DNA of 40,835 nt from an uncultured Paracoccaceae bacterium. Lineage in GTDB: Bacteria > Pseudomonadota > Alphaproteobacteria > Rhodobacterales > Rhodobacteraceae. The stretch is taken from positions 1-40,835 of the forward strand of contig CAJWHE010000017.1 in assembly GCA_913041145.1 (NCBI GenBank), in the 5' to 3' direction. Positions within the stretch are counted from its first letter, which is position 1; each line of letters begins with the position of its first letter. Made by a program: the position numbers and the translations under genes. Below are positions 24,992-33,656 of this stretch, one piece after another. Below the pieces are notes generated by a model. It searched no databases. It was not told where the DNA came from and saw nothing but the letters and a program-made list of their open reading frames with translations.

Positions 24992-26148
24992 TAATAAGAC
25001 CTCGGCAGCCCTAATACATGTTCTGCAACATAACTTAAGACTAAGTTCGTAGATATAGGTGCAACTTGGTACAATCTTGCCTCTCGAAATTTTCTTTCAA
25101 TATCATACTCTTCTGCAAAACCAAAACCACCAAAAGTTTGTATACAAATCTCAGCGGCGGCCCAACTAGCCTCAGAGGATAACAGCTTTGCTAAATTCGC
25201 TTCTTCTCCAGGGTTTCCTCCAGCATCATACAGTGCCACAGCTTGAGCTAACATTAACTCCGCAGCTCGCATCTGACTGTAAGCTCTTGCTATGGGAAAT
25301 TGAACTCCTTGATTTTGGCCTATTGGTCTTTGAAAGATTTTTCTTTCACAGGCATAAGAGGATGCTTTTTCAATAAACCATTTTGCGTCACCGATGCATT
25401 CTGCGGAAATCAAAACTCGCTCTGCATTCATTCCTGATAATATATTTCGAAAACCTTTACCTTCCTCCCCTATGAGGCTTGATTTTGGGATTTTCATATC
25501 ATCAAAAAAGAGTTCGGTTGTAGAGTGGTTCATCATCGTACGAATTGGACGAATTGTTAGACTTTTTCCAACAAAGTCTCGCATATCAACTAAAAAAACA
25601 GACAATCCATCAGTTTTTTTTACAACCTCTTCACGAGGTGTCGTTCTAGCTAAAAGTAATAGTAAATCTGAATGTTCTGCTCGACTAGTCCATATTTTTT
25701 GACCATTTACAATATAGTGATTACCACTTTTTTTTGCTGTCGTCCTTAATGCTGTAGTGTCTGTACCACTTGTTGGTTCGGTCACTCCAAAAGCTTGCAA
25801 CCTAAGTGAGCCTTCTGCAATTCCAGGTAGGTACTGTTTTTTTTGTTCATCTGAACCGTGTCTTAAAATAGTACCCATAGTATACATTTGGGCGTGGCAT
25901 GCTCCCGCATTACCTCCCGCACGATGTATTTCCTCGAGTATTGCCGCCCCTGCAGACAGAGGCAACCCCAAACCTCCATACTCCTCAGGAATTAAAGCTG
26001 ATAGGTATCCTCCCTGGGTCAGCGCTTGAACAAACTCAGTAGGATATGCATGATCCCGATCACATTTCTGCCAATACTCTCCTGGAAAATCTAGACAAAG
26101 TTTACTTACTCCCTCACGTATATCCTGATGATCAAGTTGATAAGTCAT
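24991..26148 (-). CDS. Acyl-CoA dehydrogenase family protein
   Basis: A 385-residue FAD acyl-CoA dehydrogenase. The signature G-V-T-E-P-T-S-G-T-D-T-T is near residue 117, the W-T-S-R-A-E-H-S segment near 154 and the F-G-G-F-G-F-A-E-E-Y block near 340. The C-terminal motif that normally supplies the catalytic Glu (E-G-T) reads A-P-I-S-T-N here; some subfamilies place the base on another helix, so the protein may still be active. The usual ending G-L-P-R-S-Y is present. Electrons would go to ETF, which is not encoded here. A GAGAGGA site precedes the ATG. It lies 63 bases after the CoA-transferase and is translationally coupled to the MmgE/PrpD gene. Confidence 0.9.
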   Translation of the reverse strand: MTYQLDHQDIREGVSKLCLDFPGEYWQKCDRDHAYPTEFVQALTQGGYLSALIPEEYGGLGLPLSAGAAILEEIHRAGGNAGACHAQMYTMGTILRHGSDEQKKQYLPGIAEGSLRLQAFGVTEPTSGTDTTALRTTAKKSGNHYIVNGQKIWTSRAEHSDLLLLLARTTPREEVVKKTDGLSVFLVDMRDFVGKSLTIRPIRTMMNHSTTELFFDDMKIPKSSLIGEEGKGFRNILSGMNAERVLISAECIGDAKWFIEKASSYACERKIFQRPIGQNQGVQFPIARAYSQMRAAELMLAQAVALYDAGGNPGEEANLAKLLSSEASWAAAEICIQTFGGFGFAEEYDIERKFREARLYQVAPISTNLVLSYVAEHVLGLPRSY

Positions 26149-26211
26149 AAAAGTCCTCTCAATATTTACTTTCTAACAAAACTGAGTATTATTTCTTAAG
26201 TTATTTTACCT

Positions 26212-27351
26212 TTATTTTAGCCCAGATAAAGCAGTAAATTCATCTCTAATTAAATCACTATGCTCTCCTAAATCAGGTACTTTTTCAAGTGATCCAGAGG
26301 CTGTAACAACTGGCAAAGATGCAAGCTCAATTTGTTCCCCACCAATCTCAGCATATGATGTTTTTAAAAACGGATGTATAGATAAATCAGAAACAGAATT
26401 TAACGATGAATATGCAATCCTTGCCACCTTTAAAAGACTTATAACTGTAGCTTTGTCATGCTTTAAAAAACAACTATTAACTTGAGAATCTAACTCAACT
26501 CTATTTTTAAACCTATCAGTATTATTAGCAAAACGGTAATCATCAATTAGCTTTGTGTCCTGTAAAACGTGTTCGCAAAAGGATGCCCACTCTCGATTAC
26601 TTTGAATAGAAAGTAAGATTTGCGTTCCATCACCACACGTAAAAGCTCCGTATGGTGCAATAAAACTATGTTGAAGTCCTGTTCTATTAGGAGCACCACC
26701 CATATACCTGTGCGATAGCAATGCCATGTTCATCCAGTCTGCCATTACGTCAAACATAGAAATGGTAATATCAACACCATGCCCCGTTTTACCTACTTGA
26801 ATCAAAGCTCTTAGTATTGCAGAAAAAGCAGTTAAACCAGATGACAAATCTGTCATCGAGACCCCTACTCTACTTGGCGTTTCTTCGGTTCCAGTAACTG
26901 AGCAAACACCACTTTCAGCTTGGACTAAGAAATCATACGCCTTCATTTTTGCCGCTTCACCAGTTTCACCATAACCTGAAACTCGGCAGGAAATTAATTT
27001 AGGGTTAAGGTGCCTTAATGTTTCGCCGTCCAGACCCATCCTGTTTACAGCACCCGGAGCTAAATTACTGACAAAAACATCTGCTTTCAAAAGTAATCCA
27101 CGCATTAGAGACAAATCTTCTGCATCCTTAAGATTTAAACAGATCGATTCCTTACCACGATTAAGCCAAGCAAAAATTGCACTCTTGCCATTAACGCCAG
27201 AATCATAACCTCTGGCAAAATCTCCATCTGGCCGCTCTACTTTTATAACGCGCGCCCCCGCATCTGCTAAAAGGAGACCGCAATAGGGCGCTGCAACCGC
27301 TTGCTCCAGAGACACAACAAGAATTCCATCTAATTCACTATTTAAAACCAT
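26212..27351 (-). CDS. Class III (CaiB/BaiF) CoA-transferase
   Basis: A 379-residue family III CoA-transferase. It has the N-terminal V-S-L-E-Q-A-V-A-A-P-Y-C and D-A-G-A-R-V-I-K-V-E-R-P blocks, and D168 in S-M-T-D-L-S-S-G is the expected catalytic Asp that forms an anhydride with the acid. It moves CoA between acids, activating a carboxylate without ATP. The family includes itaconate, mesaconate, formyl and carnitine CoA-transferases; the substrate cannot be fixed from sequence. It heads the minus-strand trio with acyl-CoA dehydrogenase and MmgE/PrpD and diverges across 202 bases from the enoyl-CoA hydratase and HMG-CoA lyase pair, which suggests one pathway. The ribosome site is weak. Confidence 0.9.
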   Translation of the reverse strand: MVLNSELDGILVVSLEQAVAAPYCGLLLADAGARVIKVERPDGDFARGYDSGVNGKSAIFAWLNRGKESICLNLKDAEDLSLMRGLLLKADVFVSNLAPGAVNRMGLDGETLRHLNPKLISCRVSGYGETGEAAKMKAYDFLVQAESGVCSVTGTEETPSRVGVSMTDLSSGLTAFSAILRALIQVGKTGHGVDITISMFDVMADWMNMALLSHRYMGGAPNRTGLQHSFIAPYGAFTCGDGTQILLSIQSNREWASFCEHVLQDTKLIDDYRFANNTDRFKNRVELDSQVNSCFLKHDKATVISLLKVARIAYSSLNSVSDLSIHPFLKTSYAEIGGEQIELASLPVVTASGSLEKVPDLGEHSDLIRDEFTALSGLK

Positions 27352-27553
27352 ATAGTCTACGGTTATTGTCTTTTTAAGATAAAAATATCTGTAAAAAGTT
27401 TAGACCGCCTCGCTCACTAAAAAATTTAAAACAAAATAATAAAGAGATAATGGTAAGCTTTTCAAATGGAAGCAAGTACCTTAAGCAAAGGTCGAGTAAT
27501 AATTTAAGTATAAAAGAAAATAAAAACGTTAAACAATTATAAAAGAGAAGATT

Positions 27554-28348
27554 ATGGGTCAAAATTATAAAACGGTAAAAGTTGAAGAGTTAACTAATCA
27601 TATAATATTAATTACTCTTAACCGTCCCGAGGCAGCAAATGCTTTTAACACCTTAATGGCGAAAGAATTGACTGCTTTATTTGAAGATTTAACGCTAAAC
27701 ACAAACGATTGGCGTGTCTTAATCTTGACGGGTTCTGGTGATCGAGCGTTTTGTGCTGGCGGGGACCTTAAAGAACGAAATGGAATGACAGACGCACAAT
27801 GGGTGACACAACATTTAGTTTATGAAAAAATGGCTCGAACGATTATAGAATGCCCTATTCCAATTATTGGAGCTATCAATGGAGCAGCTTACGGCGGTGG
27901 GTGTGAGTTGGTGGCGATGTTAGATTTTGTTTATATATCTGAAAATGCTAAATTTGCTCAAACAGAGGTTAAATTAGGTATTATTCCAGGAGCGGGAGGA
28001 ACACAAACTTTAAGTCGCGCAGTAGGTGAACGTCGCGCAAAGGAGCTAATTCTTACTGGGAAAACATTTAACGCAATGCAGGCCTATGAATGGGGATTAG
28101 CAAATGCTGTGTTTCCTATTTCTGAGCTAATTCCGGCTGCGCTAGAAACAGCAAAACTTATTGCTAAAAATGCCCCCATTGCTGTCAGGCAAGCTAAACA
28201 ATCAATTCATAAGGGTTTACAAATGAGTTTGTCAGACGGAATGTCTTTTGAAATAGAAGCTTACAATCGAACAATACCAACAAATGATCGTAGTGAAGGC
28301 GTCGCAGCTTTCAATGAAAAAAGGCCTCCAAACTTTGAAGGACATTAA
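27554..28348 (+). CDS. Enoyl-CoA hydratase, possibly 3-methylglutaconyl-CoA hydratase
   Basis: A 264-residue crotonase. The oxyanion loop A-F-C-A-G-G-D-L-K and the G-G-G-C-E-L and Q-T-E-V motifs are present; the Glu residues in the latter two match both catalytic glutamates of mitochondrial enoyl-CoA hydratase, so it is a true hydratase type. I-I-P-G-A-G-G-T-Q is well conserved. The HMG-CoA lyase gene begins one base after the stop, and this pairing is typical for 3-methylglutaconyl-CoA hydratase, which makes HMG-CoA. That assignment is inference from context. It diverges from the CoA-transferase gene. Confidence 0.9.
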   Translation: MGQNYKTVKVEELTNHIILITLNRPEAANAFNTLMAKELTALFEDLTLNTNDWRVLILTGSGDRAFCAGGDLKERNGMTDAQWVTQHLVYEKMARTIIECPIPIIGAINGAAYGGGCELVAMLDFVYISENAKFAQTEVKLGIIPGAGGTQTLSRAVGERRAKELILTGKTFNAMQAYEWGLANAVFPISELIPAALETAKLIAKNAPIAVRQAKQSIHKGLQMSLSDGMSFEIEAYNRTIPTNDRSEGVAAFNEKRPPNFEGH

Positions 28349-28349
28349 T

Positions 28350-29267
28350 ATGTCTAATCTTGTCAATATCAGAGAGGTAGGTTTGCGGGATGGACTGCAA
28401 CTTATAAAAACAAACTTATCAACCGAATTAAAACTTTCTTGGATTAATAAACAAGTAAGCGCCGGTTTTACTGAAATGGAGGTAACATCTTTTGTTCCCC
28501 CAAAACTTTTGCCACAGTTTTCTGATGCCACTGATATAATTATACAATCTAATAAAATTAAAGAGCTCAAACCAACAGCGTTAGTTCTTAATATCAAAGG
28601 AGCCATCCGCGCAATTGAAGCGGGAGCCAAAAAAATCACTTTCGTATTATCAGCATCTGAAAAACATAATCAATCAAATGTTAACTGTGCAACTGATCAA
28701 TCTTTGTCGATGTTTGATGAAATAATTGAGATCTCCAAAGATATCAAAATAGAAGTAGCGGCAGCAATAGCAACTTCATTTGGGTGCTCTATTCAAGGGT
28801 CAGTCCCCGAGATGCGGGTATTAGAGTTAGCTAAAGAGATGGCAAAAATGGGGGCTTCTGAAATTAATTTGGCGGACACAGTGGGTTATGCAAACCCTAA
28901 TCAAGTAAAATCTCTCTTTAGTGAACTTAAGAATCAAATAGGCTGCACGCCGATGGCAGCACATTTTCATGATACCCGTGGAATGGGTTTGGCAAATGTA
29001 GTGGCAGCTCTTCAAGAAGGTGTCAGAAGGTTTGACGCCACAATGGCAGGGTTAGGCGGTTGCCCATTTGCACCAGGTGCCTCTGGGAATATCGCTACGG
29101 AAGATTGTGCTTACTTATTGGAAAGTCTAGGATTTGATACATCCGTGGATTTTGACAAACTGTTAGAATTACGCAGTTACCTCTCTAACTTATTACCTCA
29201 TGAAAAACTTGAAGGCCGTCTAGGCTTTGCCGGAAAAGCAATTAATTTCAAAAATAAATTATTGTAG
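28350..29267 (+). CDS. Hydroxymethylglutaryl-CoA lyase
   Basis: A 305-residue lyase that cleaves 3-hydroxy-3-methylglutaryl-CoA to acetoacetate and acetyl-CoA. It shows R-E-V-G-L-R-D-G-L-Q at the N-terminus (catalytic Arg and metal Asp), A-H-F-H-D-T-R-G-M-G (metal His residues) and the active-site Cys loop G-L-G-G-C-P-F-A, followed by G-A-S-G-N-I-A-T-E-D. The frame is open from 28284, but the ATG at 28350 is preferred: it puts the family motif at the right distance and has GAAGGA at 28337-28342. It starts one base after the enoyl-CoA hydratase stop, so the pair is co-translated. No biotin-dependent methylcrotonyl-CoA carboxylase is in the window. Confidence 0.92.
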   Translation: MSNLVNIREVGLRDGLQLIKTNLSTELKLSWINKQVSAGFTEMEVTSFVPPKLLPQFSDATDIIIQSNKIKELKPTALVLNIKGAIRAIEAGAKKITFVLSASEKHNQSNVNCATDQSLSMFDEIIEISKDIKIEVAAAIATSFGCSIQGSVPEMRVLELAKEMAKMGASEINLADTVGYANPNQVKSLFSELKNQIGCTPMAAHFHDTRGMGLANVVAALQEGVRRFDATMAGLGGCPFAPGASGNIATEDCAYLLESLGFDTSVDFDKLLELRSYLSNLLPHEKLEGRLGFAGKAINFKNKLL

Positions 29268-29346
29268 TTTTAACCTTTACACTTGGTAAAAATCCCTTTT
29301 AAAAATATATATATATTCTTAAAACTGTCTAAAGGGATCCCTGACA

Positions 29347-30165
29347 ATGCCACTTGCGAAACTTTTTGGAGGGGATATTTATTACGAAGTAAACGGGCAA
29401 CCAACTAACAGCCAAAGCACTCCTATAATTATTCTAAAGCCATTGAGCCGAGGTCCCGTAGGAGTGCAGCCTTTCATTAACTTACTAGCCGCAAATTTTA
29501 CGGTAATTAATTATGACCAGCGTGGCTTAGGTCAGAGCCAACCCCCTTTAGTTCCTGGACCCGTACCAATGCAAGAACGTGCGATCGAAATTCTTGAACT
29601 TCTAGATAGTCTATCAATTAAAAAAATACATCTTGTCTGTCACTCCACTGGGTGCGGCATAGGTTTATCAATGGCTGATATGCACCCAGAAAAAATTTCA
29701 AGTATAACTTTAATTTCTCCCTGGACACATGCTGATAATCATCTGTTAAAAATGCAAAACCTTAGAGTTTCTGCTGCAAAGGCTTTAGAACCATTAGATT
29801 ACTTTCGTTTCAACATAAGCTTGTTGTACCCCACGCATTATCGACGCGACCACGAACAAGGGTTTTCAGAAATGGAATTAGTTAATCAAAACCTTAAGGT
29901 AGATCCAAAATTTATTTCTGATGGACTTATTCCTATCCTAAAGTTTGATAGTCGGAAAATAACTCAAAAAATTAAATGTCCAACTTTAGTTTCTTTTTCA
30001 ATTGATGATCAATTAATGCCTCCCTGGTTTGGAAAGTCGATTTCCAATGATATACTTGGTTCTGAACTCCAAATATTTAATAATGGAGGACACATGTTAC
30101 CTGAAACATGTACAGTCGAACTCGCATCAGGGATTATTGAATTTATTAAAAAGCATTACCCTTAA
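29347..30165 (+). CDS. Alpha/beta hydrolase
   Basis: A 272-residue alpha/beta hydrolase of the enol-lactonase/haloperoxidase-like group. Nucleophile S100 lies in C-H-S-T-G, slightly off the G-x-S-x-G consensus. An acid residue is in S-I-D-D-Q near 220 and the catalytic His is in N-N-G-G-H near 240. The usual H-G oxyanion motif after the third strand is replaced by K-P-L-S-R-G. D-Q-R-G-L-G-Q-S is typical of the family. The substrate is unknown; an ester, lactone or C-C bond hydrolase is possible. It is the first of seven co-directional genes and precedes the dipeptidase-like gene by 37 bases. Confidence 0.85.
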   Translation: MPLAKLFGGDIYYEVNGQPTNSQSTPIIILKPLSRGPVGVQPFINLLAANFTVINYDQRGLGQSQPPLVPGPVPMQERAIEILELLDSLSIKKIHLVCHSTGCGIGLSMADMHPEKISSITLISPWTHADNHLLKMQNLRVSAAKALEPLDYFRFNISLLYPTHYRRDHEQGFSEMELVNQNLKVDPKFISDGLIPILKFDSRKITQKIKCPTLVSFSIDDQLMPPWFGKSISNDILGSELQIFNNGGHMLPETCTVELASGIIEFIKKHYP

Positions 30166-30202
30166 CCCAATTATAAACAAAGTTAGACAAAGGATTAGCA
30201 AA

Positions 30203-31177
30203 ATGACCAAAATGAAAGACATCACGATTATTGATGGATTAGTAGTTAGTAAATTTTCCCGTGCACTTTTTGAGGATATGCATCGAGGAGGTATCACTGC
30301 AGCTAATTGCACATGCTGTATTTGGGAAAACTTCTCTGAAACAATGGCAAATATATCTCAGTGGAATCAATGGTTTAGAGAAAATAGTGACATTATCCTT
30401 AAAGTCACATGCACTAAGGATATTCTCAAAGCAAAGGATGAAGGTAAAGTAGGTATTATACTTGGTTGGCAAAACACAAGCGCCATAGATAAAGACATTA
30501 GAAACATTGAACTCTTTTACAATCTAGGGGTTCGAGTTATGCAACTTACTTACAACACACAGAACCTTGTCGGGTCTGGCTGTTGGGAAACCCATGATGG
30601 TGGCCTTTCAGATTTTGGAAGACACGCGATAGATGAAATGAATCGCTTAGGTATTTTAGTCGATCTTTCTCATGTAGGAGCAAACACAAGTGATCAAGCA
30701 ATAAAGTATTCTGCAGCTCCTGTAGCTTACACTCATTGTTGTCCGATGTTATTAAACCACCCTCGCAATAAAACAGACGAACAGATCCGAACAATTGCCG
30801 AACATGGGGGGTTTGTTGGCTTTGCTAGTTATACTCCATTTTTACCAAAAGGCTCTGACACCACAATAGACGATTGTATCGAAGGTGTAGAATATTTAAT
30901 TAACCTAGTTGGAGAGGATTCTGTAGGGCTTGGGACTGACTGGGTTCAAGATCATGATATTAACTTCTTCAATTATCTTACAGCTGACAAGGGTTTGGGT
31001 AGACCAACGACCGGAAGTTTCCAGTTTTCTGAAGTACCATCGATGCCAAAAGGGTTAGAAAAACTTGGATCGTATCAAAACTTTATTCCAGCAATGGAAC
31101 GCGCCGGTTGGTCAGAAAAACGCATCAGGGGGGTTATTGGAGGCAATTGGTTAAAGTTTCTTGACGAAGTTTGGTAA
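30203..31177 (+). CDS. M19 (renal dipeptidase) family protein with degenerate metal site
   Basis: A 324-residue protein of the membrane dipeptidase family. Recognisable blocks are R-V-M-Q-L-T-Y-N near 111, V-D-L-S-H-V (H157), A-Y-T-H (H178), N-H-P-R-N-K-T-D-E (185-193) and G-L-G-T-D-W (242-247). The N-terminal zinc motif D-G-H-N-D of active dipeptidases reads D-G-L-V-V here (11-15), and the bridging Glu appears to be Q90 (G-W-Q-N-T-S). Two of the zinc-site elements are thus absent, so dipeptidase activity is doubtful. Similar degenerate M19 proteins exist in other proteobacteria, and their function is unknown to me. I use the ATG at 30203 with AAAGGA at 30189-30194; the frame is open further up but overlaps the hydrolase gene. 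Confidence 0.85.
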   Translation: MTKMKDITIIDGLVVSKFSRALFEDMHRGGITAANCTCCIWENFSETMANISQWNQWFRENSDIILKVTCTKDILKAKDEGKVGIILGWQNTSAIDKDIRNIELFYNLGVRVMQLTYNTQNLVGSGCWETHDGGLSDFGRHAIDEMNRLGILVDLSHVGANTSDQAIKYSAAPVAYTHCCPMLLNHPRNKTDEQIRTIAEHGGFVGFASYTPFLPKGSDTTIDDCIEGVEYLINLVGEDSVGLGTDWVQDHDINFFNYLTADKGLGRPTTGSFQFSEVPSMPKGLEKLGSYQNFIPAMERAGWSEKRIRGVIGGNWLKFLDEVW

Positions 31178-31229
31178 TTAGAAAAGTATAAATATTTAAT
31201 CTCATAGATTTTAAGAAAGTCAGAATAGT

Positions 31230-32480
31230 ATGCCCAGAAAAACAATCTTAATTGTAGGCACTTACGACACAAAGGACGAAGAATTAGAGTATATCTCAGA
31301 CTCCATAGTTTCGATGGGCGGGAACGTATTAAAAATGGATGTAAGTGTTTTGGGGGAAGCCAAAGGAAAAACTGATTTTTCAAAGCACTCAGTTGCAGAG
31401 GCTGCAGGGAAATCTATCAAAACTGCAATTGAAAGTGGTAGTGAGCATATCGCAATGAATATTATGTCAGAAGGTGCTTCCAACCTAGCGAAGTTGCTTC
31501 ACGCTGAGGGTAAGTTTGATGGTATAATACTTTTGGGTGGTACAATGGGTACGGACCTAGCCTTAGATGTGTGTAAAGTTTTACCACTAGGCTTACCCAA
31601 ATACGTAGTTTCAACTGTATCATTTTCTCCTATAATCCCGTCAGAAAGACTTTCCGCAGACATTCAGATGATTCTTTGGGCTGGTGGCTTATACGGATTA
31701 AATTCTATATGCCGATCATCACTTTCACAGGCTGCCGGAGCTGTATTAGGTGCAGCTAAAGCGGTTGAGACACCAAAAAATGATAAGCCTATTGTAGGAA
31801 TCACATCACTGGGCACGTCCTGCCTAAAATATATCACCACCTTGAAACCAGAATTAGAGGCTCGTGGTTACGAAGTAGCGATTTTCCATGCAATGGGTAT
31901 GGGCGGGATGGCTTTTGAGGGAATTGTTCAAAAGAAAGGTTTTGTATGTGTCATGGATTTTGCAGGATGTGAGATTGGCAATCTTCTCTATGGATCAATA
32001 ATTCATGCTGGCGAAACTAGAATGTTAAATGCTGGGCAAGCAGGGATTCCTCAAATTGTAGCTCCAGGATGTATGGACTTAATTGACTTTGCCGGTTGGC
32101 AAGATGTTCCAGAAACTTTTAAAGGTCGTCATATTCATATTCATAATAAGCTCATTAAAAGTACAATTTTTTCTAAAGATGAGAGGATTGCAATAGCCCA
32201 TGATTACACTCGTAGGTTAAGTAAAAGTAAATCTCCAGTCCATCTAATAATCCCGAAAGAGGGGATAGAAGAATGGGATCGTCCTGGAGGAGACGCTTAT
32301 GATCCCGATGGCTTAAAAGCTTTTACAGACACATTAAAGGCGGCAGCTACTGATCCAATAATAGTAACGGAAATAGACGCTCACATAAATGACAAGGCGT
32401 TTACTGACAAAGCACTCGAAATCTTTGACCTTTGGGTGTCCGATGGCACAATAATTAAAGTGCAAAATCAAAACTTATAG
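31230..32480 (+). CDS. Tm-1-like ATP-binding (UPF0261) family protein
   Basis: A 416-residue member of the UPF0261 family, homologous to the N-terminal part of the tomato virus-resistance protein Tm-1. It opens with I-L-I-V-G-T-Y-D-T-K-D-E-E-L, contains the L-L-G-G-T-M-G-T-D segment of the nucleotide-binding region, and ends with an A-x-D-x-H-I-N-D region. Tm-1 binds ATP, but the bacterial reaction is not established. It is soluble. The next gene, an M20 amidohydrolase, starts 12 bases after its stop, so a shared metabolic role with the amidohydrolase and ureohydrolase is likely. I cannot name a substrate. Confidence 0.88.
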   Translation: MPRKTILIVGTYDTKDEELEYISDSIVSMGGNVLKMDVSVLGEAKGKTDFSKHSVAEAAGKSIKTAIESGSEHIAMNIMSEGASNLAKLLHAEGKFDGIILLGGTMGTDLALDVCKVLPLGLPKYVVSTVSFSPIIPSERLSADIQMILWAGGLYGLNSICRSSLSQAAGAVLGAAKAVETPKNDKPIVGITSLGTSCLKYITTLKPELEARGYEVAIFHAMGMGGMAFEGIVQKKGFVCVMDFAGCEIGNLLYGSIIHAGETRMLNAGQAGIPQIVAPGCMDLIDFAGWQDVPETFKGRHIHIHNKLIKSTIFSKDERIAIAHDYTRRLSKSKSPVHLIIPKEGIEEWDRPGGDAYDPDGLKAFTDTLKAAATDPIIVTEIDAHINDKAFTDKALEIFDLWVSDGTIIKVQNQNL

Positions 32481-32492
32481 AACAGGTAATAT

Positions 32493-33644
32493 ATGGAAAT
32501 AAATTCTCAATATCACCGAATGCGGGATTGGAGACGAGCCCTCCATCAGGTTCCAGAATTTGGTTTTGATACAAAAAAAACGGCAGCGTTTGTTATAGAA
32601 AAACTAAGATCCTTTGGACTTGACAATATAACAGGTGACGTCGGCGGCAACGGCGTAGTCGCAACTCTGAAACGCGGAACTTCAAGGAAAGCGATTGCAA
32701 TCCGAGCAGATATGGATGCGTTAATGATTGAAGAAAAAACTAATCTTGAGTACCGATCAACTATCCCTGGTATTATGCACGCTTGTGGGCATGACGGACA
32801 TACAGCTACTCTTCTGGGCATCGCAGAAACACTAACAAAAAATGATTATTTTGATGGAGTAATACATTTTATTTTTCAACCAGCTGAAGAGTGGGGAAAA
32901 GGCGCTCAAGCAATGATTGACGATGGTCTTATGCAAAAGTTTCCATTTGAAGAGATTTGGGGGTTCCATAATATGCCTGGAATGCCTATTGGAAATTTTG
33001 AAACTCGCCCAGGGCCGATTATGTCGGCAGAAGATAACTTTGAAATTCAACTTATAGGTATTGGAGGACATGCCTCTAAACCACAAGTTGGTAAAGAAAC
33101 AATGCTTCCCGCCTGCTCACTAATTATGGCACTACAAACAATTGTATCTCGCCGAATTGACCCAACAGACATAGCAGTTGTGTCTGTAACTGAACTTATC
33201 ACAGATGGATCTCGAAATATACTTCCAGGCTTATCTAGAATATTAGGAGATGCCCGCAGTTTTCGTAATGAAGTTAGTTTAGCTATCGAGAACGAAATGA
33301 CCGTTATAACTGCAGGAATAGCTTCAACTCATGGACTTGATTACTCTATAAACTATACACGGGAATTTATCCCATTAATAAATAACGATAAGTTGGCTGA
33401 GCACGCAATTAAAGTTGGACAAAAAGTATTTGGTCCTGAAAGAGCTAAACTTGCAAACCAACCTGTTACGGGATCTGAAGACTTCGCACGCTTTCTTGAT
33501 CATGTTCCAGGGTGTTACGTATTCTTCGGTAATGGCGAAAATTCAGCTCCATTACACAACTCCAGCTATGATTTTAATGATGACGCTTTAGAGCACGGGG
33601 TTAATTATTTTGTTAATTTAGTTCAGAGTAGGTTTAAACCTTAA
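32493..33644 (+). CDS. M20 amidohydrolase (hippurate / N-acyl amino acid hydrolase type)
   Basis: A 383-residue metallo-amidohydrolase. The ligand block H-A-C-G-H-D-G-H-T has C98 and H100, followed by P-A-E-E (E133/E134) and G-F-H-N-M-P. This is the M20D pattern of hippurate hydrolase, N-acetyl-diaminopimelate deacetylase and IAA-amino acid hydrolases, with a Cys ligand instead of the bridging Asp of ArgE. It releases an amino acid or amine from an N-acyl compound in the cytoplasm. It lies 12 bases after the Tm-1-like gene and 12 bases before the ureohydrolase, so the three are very probably one operon. Confidence 0.9.
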   Translation: MEINSQYHRMRDWRRALHQVPEFGFDTKKTAAFVIEKLRSFGLDNITGDVGGNGVVATLKRGTSRKAIAIRADMDALMIEEKTNLEYRSTIPGIMHACGHDGHTATLLGIAETLTKNDYFDGVIHFIFQPAEEWGKGAQAMIDDGLMQKFPFEEIWGFHNMPGMPIGNFETRPGPIMSAEDNFEIQLIGIGGHASKPQVGKETMLPACSLIMALQTIVSRRIDPTDIAVVSVTELITDGSRNILPGLSRILGDARSFRNEVSLAIENEMTVITAGIASTHGLDYSINYTREFIPLINNDKLAEHAIKVGQKVFGPERAKLANQPVTGSEDFARFLDHVPGCYVFFGNGENSAPLHNSSYDFNDDALEHGVNYFVNLVQSRFKP

Positions 33645-33656
33645 CAAAGGAAAAAA

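Noticed and set aside
28284-28349. Longer HMG-CoA lyase start 22 codons upstream, inside the enoyl-CoA hydratase gene
   Set aside because: The added residues do not look like the family N-terminus, and the ATG at 28350 has a good GAAGGA site directly after the hydratase stop.
29303-29320. TA dinucleotide run before the hydrolase at 29347
   Set aside because: It is a short simple repeat in AT-rich spacer DNA, with no sign of a functional array.
30029-30202. N-terminal extension of the M19 dipeptidase-like protein
   Set aside because: It overlaps the well-supported hydrolase gene in another frame. The ATG at 30203 has AAAGGA at the right distance.
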